A stretch of 16,037 nt of DNA from JAADCS01 sp964473735 (lineage in GTDB: Bacteria > Hydrothermota > Hydrothermia > LBFQ01): contig CAYYQD010000033.1 of NCBI GenBank assembly GCA_964473735.1, positions 1-16,037 on the forward strand, written 5' to 3'. The translations under genes were made by a program, and so were the position numbers. The notes beneath the pieces are model-generated. The model worked only from the letters and a program-made list of their open reading frames with translations, was not told where the DNA came from and ran no database searches. This document shows positions 7,335 to 14,228 of the stretch, piece after piece; the stretch's first letter is position 1, and every line of letters starts with the position of its first letter.

Positions 7335-8272
7335 TAACGCTCTTAGTCGTTCAGGTCGGAGGCGGGCAGGAGGAGATATACCGTCTCCACAGGTTTAAAA
7401 CCTGGACCTTTGGGGATGTCAGAAGGATACACGTCGTAGGCGGTTTTCTGTTCCTTGGCAAGGAGGACGGGGTCAAGGTCCTGAACTTAGTGACCCTGAC
7501 GGACTCGGTCAGGGGTGTGAAACTCCCGGAGTACATAACCGGAGAGAGACCTACGGACATAGTTTATTCCAAGCGGATCATGTACGTGGCCTTTAACACA
7601 CGCACTACCCCCGAGATAGACGTGGTGGATTTCGGCACCGGCGAGCTCAAAAGCAGCTTCCCTACGGGCGGCACCATAATAAACATGGCGGCGGTGGGGA
7701 GGTACCTCTTCGTCCTGACGTCTTTGGGTCTGGAGATCTACGACATCTCGGATCCGAAGGACCCCAAAGAGGCGGGCAACGTACCCTTTTCCAACTTCAC
7801 CGGCACCTCCATGAAGGTGGCCCTCCCGTACATCTACGTATCAACCGGAAAGAACGGGCTGGTAATCTTTAAAGTGGAGGGGGGGAAGCTCCGCAGGGTG
7901 GCCCAGTACGTCCCCCCCGACACCTCCCCCGTGATAGACGCGGAGCCTTACGGCAACTACATATACTTGGCATGCGCCAAAGGGGGGATAAAGGTGGTGG
8001 GTATAGACCGCTCCGGCAACCTACAGCTTCTGGGGGAGGTGAAGACCCAGCACCCCGTCTTTTCACTCCGACGGTACAAGAAGCACCTCATAGCCATGTT
8101 CGGAAGCAGAGGGGTAAAGGTCTATTCCATAGCGAGGCCATCGTCCCCGATACTGTCGGCTTACTACACCAACGGCCAGTACCTCTACGACGCCGGGGCC
8201 TACGGGAAGTATCTGGTCCTGGCCTACGGACCGGGGGGTATAATCACGTTCAAGTCCCCTATATTCAGGTGA
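7331..8272 (+). CDS. Secreted LVIVD-repeat beta-propeller protein
   Basis: A 313-aa beta-propeller protein. Repeats of the LVIVD type recur about every 40-45 residues: GFLFLGKEDGVKVLNL, RYLFVLTSLGLEIYDISDP, PYIYVSTGKNGLVIFKV, NYIYLACAKGGIKVVGI, KHLIAMFGSRGVKVYSI and KYLVLAYGPGGIITF. These are likely blades, used for binding rather than catalysis, in the periplasm or at the cell surface. The N-terminus MITLLVVQVGGGQ is an extremely short, uncharged signal-like stretch. The start ATG 7331 overlaps the gap stop as ATGA, with GAAAGG just before it. The stop overlaps the GTG start of rsmA. Ligand or partner is unknown, and the link to the cytoplasmic enzymes around it is not obvious. Confidence 0.8.
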   Translation: MITLLVVQVGGGQEEIYRLHRFKTWTFGDVRRIHVVGGFLFLGKEDGVKVLNLVTLTDSVRGVKLPEYITGERPTDIVYSKRIMYVAFNTRTTPEIDVVDFGTGELKSSFPTGGTIINMAAVGRYLFVLTSLGLEIYDISDPKDPKEAGNVPFSNFTGTSMKVALPYIYVSTGKNGLVIFKVEGGKLRRVAQYVPPDTSPVIDAEPYGNYIYLACAKGGIKVVGIDRSGNLQLLGEVKTQHPVFSLRRYKKHLIAMFGSRGVKVYSIARPSSPILSAYYTNGQYLYDAGAYGKYLVLAYGPGGIITFKSPIFR

Positions 8273-9003
8273 GACTAAGTCAGGTCTTCCTCAAAGACGG
8301 GAGGGTTATCCGCAGGGTAGTGGAGGCGTTAGATCCGAGAGAGGGGGAGGTGTTCCTTGAGGTGGGCCCCGGTTTAGGGGTGATAACCTTTCCCCTCATG
8401 GAGGCGGGGGCGAGGGTGATAGCCGTTGAGATAGACACCTTCCTGTGCATGAACCTGAGGCGCAAGGGTGTGGATGCCGTGTGCGGAGATTACCTGAAAA
8501 CGGACGTGGGGGGCCTCCTTAAAGAGCGTGAGATAGACGGTAAGGTGAGGTTCTTCTCATCCGTACCCTACCACATAACCCACGACCTCCTCCTCAAACT
8601 CTTCGGGGAGCGTTCCCTGTACAGCGACGTGCATCTCATCCTTCAAAAGGAGGTGGCGGAGAGGCTGGTAGCCAGGGAAGGGAGCAAGACCTACGGCCCC
8701 TTCTCCGTACTGGCCCGAACCCTCTTCCGCACCGAGATACTCTTCCACGTACCCCGTACGGCCTTCTCCCCCGTACCGAAGGTCCACTCCTCCTTAGTGA
8801 GGATGGTACCGGTTGAGGACCTGTCGTACGTTGACGCGATGCGCTTCCTGAAGTTCCTCAAGGTACCCTTCGGCAGGAGGAGGAAGAAGCTGAAGAACAC
8901 CATGCGGGACGTACCTCCGGATCTGGCCCACCTAAGACCTGAAAATCTGAGTCCCGAGGTGTGGTTAAACCTCTTTTTGAGGCCCGAAGGTGGAGTCGCC
9001 TAA
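8269..9003 (+). CDS. rsmA: 16S rRNA adenine dimethyltransferase-like protein (RsmA/KsgA family) with altered motif IV
   Basis: At 244 aa it is slightly shorter than most RsmA proteins (about 260-275). The family dimethylates two adjacent adenines in helix 45 of 16S rRNA using SAM. Features: LSQVFLKDGRVIRRVVEAL at the N-terminus, SAM-binding motif EVGPGLGVIT (residues 31-40), VEID at the end of the next strand, and a C-terminal PFGRRRKKLKNTM typical of KsgA. Motif IV, normally N-[LIV]-P-Y, reads Ser98-Val-Pro-Tyr101; Ser is also found at this position in some other N6-adenine methyltransferases. The frame is open upstream to 7972, but GTG 8269, overlapping the propeller stop as GTGA, aligns with the family N-terminus. 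It closes the ytxH operon. An rRNA methylase is much the best call; altered activity is possible. Confidence 0.85.
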   Translation: MRLSQVFLKDGRVIRRVVEALDPREGEVFLEVGPGLGVITFPLMEAGARVIAVEIDTFLCMNLRRKGVDAVCGDYLKTDVGGLLKEREIDGKVRFFSSVPYHITHDLLLKLFGERSLYSDVHLILQKEVAERLVAREGSKTYGPFSVLARTLFRTEILFHVPRTAFSPVPKVHSSLVRMVPVEDLSYVDAMRFLKFLKVPFGRRRKKLKNTMRDVPPDLAHLRPENLSPEVWLNLFLRPEGGVA

Positions 9004-9058
9004 CCCTATGGGGGGTAGATGACAGAGCGCCGAGCAGTATCCGGAGGGTAATCGCCTT

Positions 9059-9064
9059 TAAAAT
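9059..9064 (+). promoter_or_regulatory. -10 element for the protease-TPR gene
   Basis: TAAAAT, inside TTTAAAAT at 9057-9064, lies 6 nt (AAAACG) before ATG 9071. In-frame TAA at 9059-9061 rules out an upstream start. Confidence 0.65.
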
Positions 9065-9070
9065 AAAACG

Positions 9071-10666
9071 ATGCTTCTGCTCTTAAGTCAGATAACCTTA
9101 CCCAACTGGGACGCCGTACTTACGGAAGATAAGAAAAAAGCGGTCGTGCGCATTCTCGCCTTCGGCCTCCCCAAACTCAGGGCCATGGGGGACGTGGTGG
9201 CGGACTGGAACGTTGCCTTAGGGAGCGGTTTCTTCATTGACTCTACAGGCACTATAATCACCAACAGTCACGTGGTCAGGAAGGCCAAGGTACTGGCTGT
9301 GGTTATGAGCGACGCCCGTACGGGGAACTTCAAGGAGTTTATGGAGAGCCTTTACTTCGCGGAGCTCCTCTACGACGACCCCGACAACGACATCGCTGTA
9401 CTTAAGGTGGTCGGCGAGAACTTCAAGTACATGAGGTTCTCTAAGCGTAAGTACCTCCGTCAGGGAGAGCCGGTCGCCGCTCTGGGTTTTCCCGGCACCT
9501 CCTACCACGACAACAAGCTGAAGGTGGTCTTCGGCTTCATAGCCTCAGATAAGGACGAGAACCCCATACTCATAAACATGAGCGTGAATCCCGGAAACTC
9601 CGGTGGGCCGCTGATTGACGGTAAGGGGGACGTCGTAGGTGTTGTGTTCGCAAAGGAGGGGGAAGGTAGGGAGGGTCTGGCCTACGCCATCCCCGTGCCC
9701 GTGGTGAAGAAGGTCTTGAGGAACATTGAGCTAAGACACATAACCAAGGGACACTACGCCGGTACGGACGTTTATGAGGCCTACGAGGAGCTGGGTAGGG
9801 GTCTGATGAAGGCCCTCATATTCAACGATTACGAGGCGGCCATTGACCACGCCCAGAGGGCCGTTGAGCTGGATCCGGACTACGCCGAGGGACACTTCTT
9901 CTACGGCTTTCTGGCCTACAAGTACAGGGCCTACGAGATAGCTAACAGGGAGTACAAAAAGGCCTACAAGCTCAAGCCCTCCCTCTTTGACGACAACTAC
10001 AACAAGGAGACGGTGGAGAAGCTCCTTAACCCCGACTCCACCGATACGACGGGGGAAGAGGAGACGTCCAGCGAGAGGACTTCGGGGTCTGACACCTCCT
10101 CATCTTCAACTTCAACGGCGACCGTATCCCGGTCCATATCCATCAGCGTGGCCGAGTCCCGACCCTCAGGTTCGTGGAAGGACCACATCTTAGAGTGGCA
10201 GGTCGGCCTCTACTTCCTCCGCGGCAACCCCGACGACCTGATCGTAGGAAAGAACTCCCTGCCAACATCGGACCGGTACGAGATGACCGCCGCCGTCCAC
10301 ACCGACCTATGGAAGACCTCCTTCTACCTCGTGAAGAACGCCGGATGGGGGTTCGGGGTAGGTGCCCCCATAGTTAGCGTAGTGCTGTTCTCCGGTGGAA
10401 ACGAGGCCGTAAGGCTTGAGGGCATATACAGAAATGGGAACTTCAGGGCGACCTTCGGCCCCACGGTACTCCGCGAGAACGGCGCCTATCCCTTAGCCCT
10501 CAGGGCTTCCGTATGGTACAGGTACAGACGTACCCCCTGGACCCTGATGCTGGCCTTAGGGCGTGCCCGACTTGAGGAGATAGGACGGGCCCTATCCGCG
10601 AAGGACAAGGAGGGGAGGCGTATAAACTCCGTCCTCTCCGTTGGCCTGGGGCTCTGGTTCAAGTAG
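9071..10666 (+). CDS. HtrA-like trypsin-fold serine protease fused to TPR and a C-terminal beta-rich, barrel-like domain
   Basis: A 531-aa envelope protein. MLLLLSQ is an extremely short signal-like start. Residues about 45-220 are an S1C/HtrA-type protease: GSGFFIDSTGTIITNSHVV with His67, DNDIAVLKV with Asp107, and PGNSGGPL with Ser177. The triad is complete. There is no PDZ domain; instead residues about 230-315 hold two TPR-like helix pairs (YEAAIDHAQRAVELDPDYAE; YEIANREYKKAYKLKPS). A Ser/Thr-rich linker (about 320-355) leads to about 165 C-terminal residues of amphipathic strands (WQVGLYFLRG; WGFGVGAPIVSVVLF; LRASVWYRYRRTPWTLMLAL; SVLSVGLGLWF) resembling an outer-membrane barrel. A protease carried by its own barrel is inference; the C-terminal part could be a soluble beta domain. 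The gene stands alone with its own promoter. Confidence 0.8.
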   Translation: MLLLLSQITLPNWDAVLTEDKKKAVVRILAFGLPKLRAMGDVVADWNVALGSGFFIDSTGTIITNSHVVRKAKVLAVVMSDARTGNFKEFMESLYFAELLYDDPDNDIAVLKVVGENFKYMRFSKRKYLRQGEPVAALGFPGTSYHDNKLKVVFGFIASDKDENPILINMSVNPGNSGGPLIDGKGDVVGVVFAKEGEGREGLAYAIPVPVVKKVLRNIELRHITKGHYAGTDVYEAYEELGRGLMKALIFNDYEAAIDHAQRAVELDPDYAEGHFFYGFLAYKYRAYEIANREYKKAYKLKPSLFDDNYNKETVEKLLNPDSTDTTGEEETSSERTSGSDTSSSSTSTATVSRSISISVAESRPSGSWKDHILEWQVGLYFLRGNPDDLIVGKNSLPTSDRYEMTAAVHTDLWKTSFYLVKNAGWGFGVGAPIVSVVLFSGGNEAVRLEGIYRNGNFRATFGPTVLRENGAYPLALRASVWYRYRRTPWTLMLALGRARLEEIGRALSAKDKEGRRINSVLSVGLGLWFK

Positions 10667-10667
10667 C

Positions 10668-10684
10668 ACCGTAAAATAAACGGT
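10668..10684. promoter_or_regulatory. Promoter of the exonuclease gene inside a small inverted repeat
   Basis: The -10 TAAAAT (10672-10677, + strand) is followed by seven bases and a TTG start at 10685. The -10 is bracketed by ACCGT (10668-10672) and ACGGT (10680-10684), a perfect 5-bp inverted repeat ending at the start codon. It could be an operator or a small hairpin. Confidence 0.5.
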
Positions 10685-11452
10685 TTGAAGTGGGTATTCT
10701 TGGACATTGAGACGACCGGAACGGACTTCCGCAGGGACAGGATAATTGAGGTGGGACTGGTGGTGAAGGGGGAGAGGGGCAGACCGAAGGAGCGGGTGTT
10801 CCTTCTAAACCCACAGGCTCCTATAAAGAGGAGGGCGTTCCGCGTCCACGGTATCGGGTACGACGACGTGAAGGGGGCGCCCACCTTCGCCGAGGTAAAG
10901 GACGACATCCTGTCCCTCTTGAGGAACGCAGTCATAGTGGGGTTTAACCTCCTGAGCCTTGACATACCCTTCCTCAACTTTGAGCTCTACAGACTCGGCG
11001 AACCTCCCCTCCTGAACCCGGTGGTGGATGTGAAGCAGATCGCCAAGGTTATGTACGACGACGCCCCCAACTCTCTGGAGAGACTGGCCAGACATCTGGG
11101 AATAGAGGTAAGGAACAACCACAGGGCCCTGGCCGACGCCCGGATAACCCGTAAGGTGTTCAGAGCCTTGAAGGAACGAAAGCCCGAGATATTCGCGGAC
11201 GTGGAGGGACTGGAGAACCTGACCCTGTCCAACTTCCCGGCCAAGTCCGTGGATATCCTCCGGGTGGCCCGGGAGTACGGATGGGTGAATATAAAGTACT
11301 ACTCCCACAGGTACGGACTCTCCGAGTGGAACATCAGGCCTATAACCATCCTCAAGAGCTACGTCATAGGGGACACCGGGGAGGGCAAGTTCAAGTACTT
11401 CAACGTTATGCGCATCCTGAAGGTCGCACCGCCGGGGTACGGCTGGCTGTAG
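10685..11452 (+). CDS. DnaQ-like DEDDh 3'-5' exonuclease with a WYL-like C-terminal segment
   Basis: A 255-aa protein. Residues about 1-170 form an exonuclease of the RNase T/DNA polymerase III epsilon superfamily: motif I FLDIETTG with Asp7 and Glu9, motif II FNLLSLDIPFL with Asp93, and motif III HRALADA with His146 and Asp151. Together these give a complete DEDDh set with two metal ions predicted. Substrate (DNA or RNA) cannot be told from sequence. Residues about 195-255 (VDILRVAREYGWVNIKYYSH, then NIRPITILKS) resemble the core of WYL domains, which bind nucleic acid or ligands; this is tentative. The start is TTG 10685, preceded by a -10 hexamer 7 nt upstream and no Shine-Dalgarno, so even a TTG start seems leaderless. 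No polymerase gene is nearby, so a repair or proofreading role is only inferred. Confidence 0.8.
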   Translation: MKWVFLDIETTGTDFRRDRIIEVGLVVKGERGRPKERVFLLNPQAPIKRRAFRVHGIGYDDVKGAPTFAEVKDDILSLLRNAVIVGFNLLSLDIPFLNFELYRLGEPPLLNPVVDVKQIAKVMYDDAPNSLERLARHLGIEVRNNHRALADARITRKVFRALKERKPEIFADVEGLENLTLSNFPAKSVDILRVAREYGWVNIKYYSHRYGLSEWNIRPITILKSYVIGDTGEGKFKYFNVMRILKVAPPGYGWL

Positions 11453-11469
11453 AGCGCACTTACCACCTT

Positions 11470-11475
11470 TAAAAT
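11470..11475 (+). promoter_or_regulatory. -10 element for the rpmA-lipoprotein-gpsA operon
   Basis: TAAAAT within TTTAAAAT (11468-11475) is followed by eight bases and ATG 11484. The hexamer is flanked by direct repeats ACCACCT at 11462-11468 and 11477-11483. Confidence 0.65.
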
Positions 11476-11483
11476 AACCACCT

Positions 11484-11735
11484 ATGGCCAGCAAAAAGGC
11501 AGGTGGAAGCACGAAGAACGGAAGGGACAGCAATCCCAAGTACTTAGGGGTTAAGAGGTACGGAGGGCAGTTCGTACAGAAGGGGCAGATAATAGTGCGC
11601 CAGAGGGGAACCCGCATCCACCCCGGCTGGGGCGTAGCCATGGGCTCCGACTTCACCATCTACGCGACGGTGGACGGTGTGGTGAAGTTCCACGAGCGGA
11701 AAGGGAGGAAGTACGTATCCGTTATACCGGACTGA
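11484..11735 (+). CDS. rpmA: 50S ribosomal protein L27
   Basis: The protein is 83 aa, the usual size. L27 sits next to the peptidyl-transferase centre of the large subunit. The N-terminus MASKKAGGSTKNGRDSNPKY (the family usually has His, not Ser, at position 3), then LGVKRYGGQ, IIVRQRGTRIHPG and VDGVVKF, all match the family. There is no Firmicutes-type cleavable N-terminal extension. The typical partner gene rplU (L21) is not upstream; an exonuclease gene lies there instead, and rpmA has its own leaderless promoter. Downstream, a lipoprotein reading frame without a standard start codon overlaps its stop by CTGA. Confidence 0.97.
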   Translation: MASKKAGGSTKNGRDSNPKYLGVKRYGGQFVQKGQIIVRQRGTRIHPGWGVAMGSDFTIYATVDGVVKFHERKGRKYVSVIPD

Positions 11736-12238
11736 TCCTACCCCTGCTCCTCTTAGGGTGCAGGAACGTCTTTCTACCGAAGACCTACGACGAGAAGGGG
11801 AAGTACTACCCCCCGGTTAAACCGGAGTACGTAGTAAAGAACCTTGAGATAGCATACACTTCCAGGGACCTTGAAGGCTACAGAAACTGCCTTGACCCCG
11901 ACAGCTTCGTCTTTTACTTTGACCCCTCCCAGAGCGACATCAGGGACATACTGCGGGACAGGTGGGGAATAGATAGCCTCTCATGGGGGTACAACGAGGA
12001 GATACTCTCCGCCCAGCAGATCTTCAGCTACGCCGACGAGATAATCCTCAACCTTACCAACGGCTCCCCCATATCCGAAGACAGCAACAGGGCTACCTGG
12101 GTCTGGGACTACTACCTCCGTATAGAGCCCCCCTACGAGGGTGGAGGGGAGGCCGTAGGCAGGGCCGTCTTCTCCTTCGTTAAGAAGGGAGAGTACTGGT
12201 ACATAAGGGTATGGCAGGACTTCAGGAGCGGCCGGTAG
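11732..12238 (+). CDS. Hidden lipoprotein with a non-standard start codon, NTF2-like body (tentative)
   Basis: The frame is open from inside rpmA to TAG 12236-12238 but contains no ATG, GTG or TTG, so usual gene finders would leave a hole here. The translation is clearly protein-like: ILPLLLLGC is a lipobox with the probable acylated Cys, followed by YYPPVKPEYVVKNLEIAYTS, a Tyr/Trp-rich body with TWVWDYYLRIEPP, and a final WYIRVWQDFRSGR. The pattern resembles small NTF2/SnoaL-fold lipoproteins; function unknown. Two starts fit. CTG 11732 overlaps the rpmA stop as CTGA, like the GTGA, ATGA and TTGA joins elsewhere, and gives 168 aa with a short uncharged signal. ATC 11717 lies 8 nt after GGGAGG (11703-11708) and gives MRYTGLILPLLLLGC, a better signal peptide. 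The 3' end overlaps gpsA by 28 nt. A sequencing error hiding a normal start is the alternative. Confidence 0.7.
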   Translation: MILPLLLLGCRNVFLPKTYDEKGKYYPPVKPEYVVKNLEIAYTSRDLEGYRNCLDPDSFVFYFDPSQSDIRDILRDRWGIDSLSWGYNEEILSAQQIFSYADEIILNLTNGSPISEDSNRATWVWDYYLRIEPPYEGGGEAVGRAVFSFVKKGEYWYIRVWQDFRSGR

Positions 12239-13218
12239 GCGTGGTGGGAGGGGGAGCGTGGGGTCTGGCTTTAGCCCACCTCTTAGCCACGAACGGCTAC
12301 CCCGTCGTAGTGTGGGACAGAAGTGCGGAGAGGGTCCGGAGGCTTCGGGAGAGCCGCAGGGACGACACCCGCCTCCCGGGGGTCCTCCTCCACCCGGATA
12401 TAGCCTACACCGACTCCTTAAGCGACCTGCGGGGTGCCCGCTTCCACGTTCTGGTCGTGAAGTCCGCGGCAGTCTCCGAGGTCCTCGGCCGCCTGAAGGG
12501 GGAGGTAAGGCCCGAGAGGTTAGTGAGCGCCGTAAAGGGCTTCGTTGGGGAGAGCCTCAAGACCGTATCGCAGGCCGTGGCGGAGGTTATGCCGGAGGTC
12601 ACTTTCGCCGTTCTAAGCGGCCCCTCCATCGCCCTTGAGGTGGTGAAGGGGGTACCCACCTCCGTGGTCGTGGCCAGCGGGGACGACGGTTTCGCCCGCG
12701 AGGTTCAGGGGGCATTCTCCGGACGCACCTTCAGGGTATACAGGCAGGACGACGTCTTGGGCGTTGAGCTCGGGGGTGCCTTAAAGAACATCGTTGCCAT
12801 AGCCGCCGGTGTGAGCGACGGTCTGGGTTTCGGAGTCAACTCCAAAGGGGCCCTGCTCACACGGGGGTTGTACGAGATGGTGCGCTTCGGGGTCTCCTTG
12901 GGTGCCAAGCGGGAGACCTTCTTCGGTCTGGCCGGTATGGGGGACATGATAACCACAAGCTTCTCCCCTAACTCCCGCAACAGGTACGTCGGAGAGCAGC
13001 TCGGGAAGGGCAGGAAGATTGATGAGATACTGGAAGGCATGAGCATGGTGGCGGAGGGGGTTCGTACGGCCTTCATAGTCAGGGAGGAGGCCAAAAGGCT
13101 TGGGGTGGATATGCCCATCACGGAGGTGGTGTGCGACATAATAGAGGGGAAGGTCTCCCCTACGGACGCTCTGGGCAGGCTCATGAGCCGTCCCCTCAAG
13201 CGGGAGTTCTACGTGTAG
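12211..13218 (+). CDS. gpsA: NAD(P)H-dependent glycerol-3-phosphate dehydrogenase
   Basis: A 335-aa cytoplasmic enzyme of normal length that reduces dihydroxyacetone phosphate to sn-glycerol 3-phosphate, the backbone for membrane phospholipids. Motifs: nucleotide-binding VGVVGGGAWGLALAHLL (about residues 8-24), VVKSAAVSEVL near residues 86-96, SGPSIALEV around 135-143, the catalytic-lysine region GVELGGALKNIVAIAAGVSDG, NSKGALLTRGL, and the FGLAGMGDMITTSFSPNSRN signature. All are intact. ATG 12211 adds about eight residues before the Rossmann strand. It lies within the hidden lipoprotein gene, overlapping it by 28 nt, so translation is probably coupled. It is the last gene of the rpmA operon. 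Confidence 0.95.
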   Translation: MAGLQERPVGVVGGGAWGLALAHLLATNGYPVVVWDRSAERVRRLRESRRDDTRLPGVLLHPDIAYTDSLSDLRGARFHVLVVKSAAVSEVLGRLKGEVRPERLVSAVKGFVGESLKTVSQAVAEVMPEVTFAVLSGPSIALEVVKGVPTSVVVASGDDGFAREVQGAFSGRTFRVYRQDDVLGVELGGALKNIVAIAAGVSDGLGFGVNSKGALLTRGLYEMVRFGVSLGAKRETFFGLAGMGDMITTSFSPNSRNRYVGEQLGKGRKIDEILEGMSMVAEGVRTAFIVREEAKRLGVDMPITEVVCDIIEGKVSPTDALGRLMSRPLKREFYV

Positions 13219-13236
13219 GGGCGGACTTTACCCCGA

Positions 13237-13242
13237 TATAAT
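13237..13242 (+). promoter_or_regulatory. -10 element for the trxB-THEP1 operon
   Basis: A perfect TATAAT is followed by TGCCGGTT (8 nt) and ATG 13251. In-frame TTG 13242 overlaps the hexamer's last base, so it is unlikely to be the start. AATTGCCGG at 13240-13248 is identical to the same position before the PNPOx-MenA gene (4688-4696). Confidence 0.7.
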
Positions 13243-13250
13243 TGCCGGTT

Positions 13251-14228
13251 ATGTTTCAGATAACCCTTGAGGACATATCCGGTGAGAGTGCCGTGGAGCG
13301 CGACTGGGACGTCGCCATCGTGGGTGGAGGCCCCGCCGGTCTGACGGCCGCACTTTACGCCGGCCGTTCTATGCTGAAAACGGTCGTATTTGAGAAGCTC
13401 TCCGTAGGGGGACAGATCTCCGTTACGGACGACGTCGACAACTACCCGGGCATAGAGCGGATAAAGGGGCCGGAGCTCGCCCGGAGGATGGAGGAACACG
13501 CCAAGAAGTTCGGGGCGAAGGTCGTCTTCGCCGAGGTGACCCGCATAAGGAAGGAGGGTGAAGGGAGGTTCGTCCTTGAGACCACCGAGGGGGAGTTCAG
13601 GGCGAAGGCCGTGATATGGGCAACGGGAGCCGAGCCGAGGAAGCTGGGCGTACCCGGAGAGAGGGAATTTACGGGTAAGGGAGTCTCCTACTGTGCCGTA
13701 TGCGACGGTCCCTTCTTCAAGGGCAAGGAGGTGGCCGTGATAGGGGGAGGGGACTCCGCCTTCACAGAAGGGCTTTACCTCACCAACATAGTCAAGAAGG
13801 TCTATCTCATTCACCGCAGGGAGCAGTTCAGGGCGCAGAAGATATACGTGGAGCAGATGAGGGCGAAGCCCAACGTTGAGTTCCTCCTGAACAAGGTCGT
13901 GGTGGAGTTCGTGGGGGATAAGATGCTCAAGGGCCTGAGGCTCAAGGACACCAAAACGGGTGAGGAGAGCTTCCTTGAGGTGGCCGCCGCCTTCGTGTAT
14001 ATCGGCCTCCGGCCCATGAACGATCTGGTAAAGGATTACGTGGACCTTGACGAGAGGGGCTTCGCCCTGGTGGGTGAGGACACCAGAAGTAAAACCCCGG
14101 GCCTCTTCGTCGCGGGGGACGGCAGGGTCAAGGTGCTGAGGCAGGTGGTTACGGCCGTTGCGGATGGAGCCGTTGCGGCCATGATGGCCGACGAGTACAT
14201 CAGGGATCTAAAGACCCACGGAAGTTGA
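13251..14228 (+). CDS. trxB: Thioredoxin reductase-like flavoprotein
   Basis: A 325-aa dimeric FAD/NAD(P)H disulfide reductase that passes electrons to thioredoxin-like proteins in the cytoplasm. The FAD motif VAIVGGGPAGLTAALYAGRS follows an N-terminal extension of about 20 residues before the first strand. The redox-active pair is Cys148-AV-Cys151 in SYCAVCDGPFF. The second nucleotide motif is VAVIGGGDSAFTEGLYL, and HRREQFRA supports NADPH binding. The C-terminal FAD contact reads FVAGDGRVKVLRQVVTAVADG. All essential residues are present. The start is ATG 13251, set by the TATAAT 8 nt upstream. No thioredoxin gene is in the window. The stop overlaps the TTG start of the NTPase gene. Confidence 0.93.
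   Translation: MFQITLEDISGESAVERDWDVAIVGGGPAGLTAALYAGRSMLKTVVFEKLSVGGQISVTDDVDNYPGIERIKGPELARRMEEHAKKFGAKVVFAEVTRIRKEGEGRFVLETTEGEFRAKAVIWATGAEPRKLGVPGEREFTGKGVSYCAVCDGPFFKGKEVAVIGGGDSAFTEGLYLTNIVKKVYLIHRREQFRAQKIYVEQMRAKPNVEFLLNKVVVEFVGDKMLKGLRLKDTKTGEESFLEVAAAFVYIGLRPMNDLVKDYVDLDERGFALVGEDTRSKTPGLFVAGDGRVKVLRQVVTAVADGAVAAMMADEYIRDLKTHGS

Noticed and set aside
7972..8268. N-terminal extension of the rsmA frame by 99 codons
   Set aside because: It lies inside the propeller gene in another frame, has proline/arginine-rich shadow composition, and the RsmA family N-terminus aligns with GTG 8269.
10805..11659. 284-codon minus-strand frame
   Set aside because: It is antisense to the exonuclease and rpmA, both clearly real; the translation has no recognisable domain.
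11983..12183. 66-codon plus-strand frame in the apparent gap before gpsA
   Set aside because: The lipoprotein frame covers the same bases with a lipobox and natural composition; this frame is arginine-rich and has no signal.
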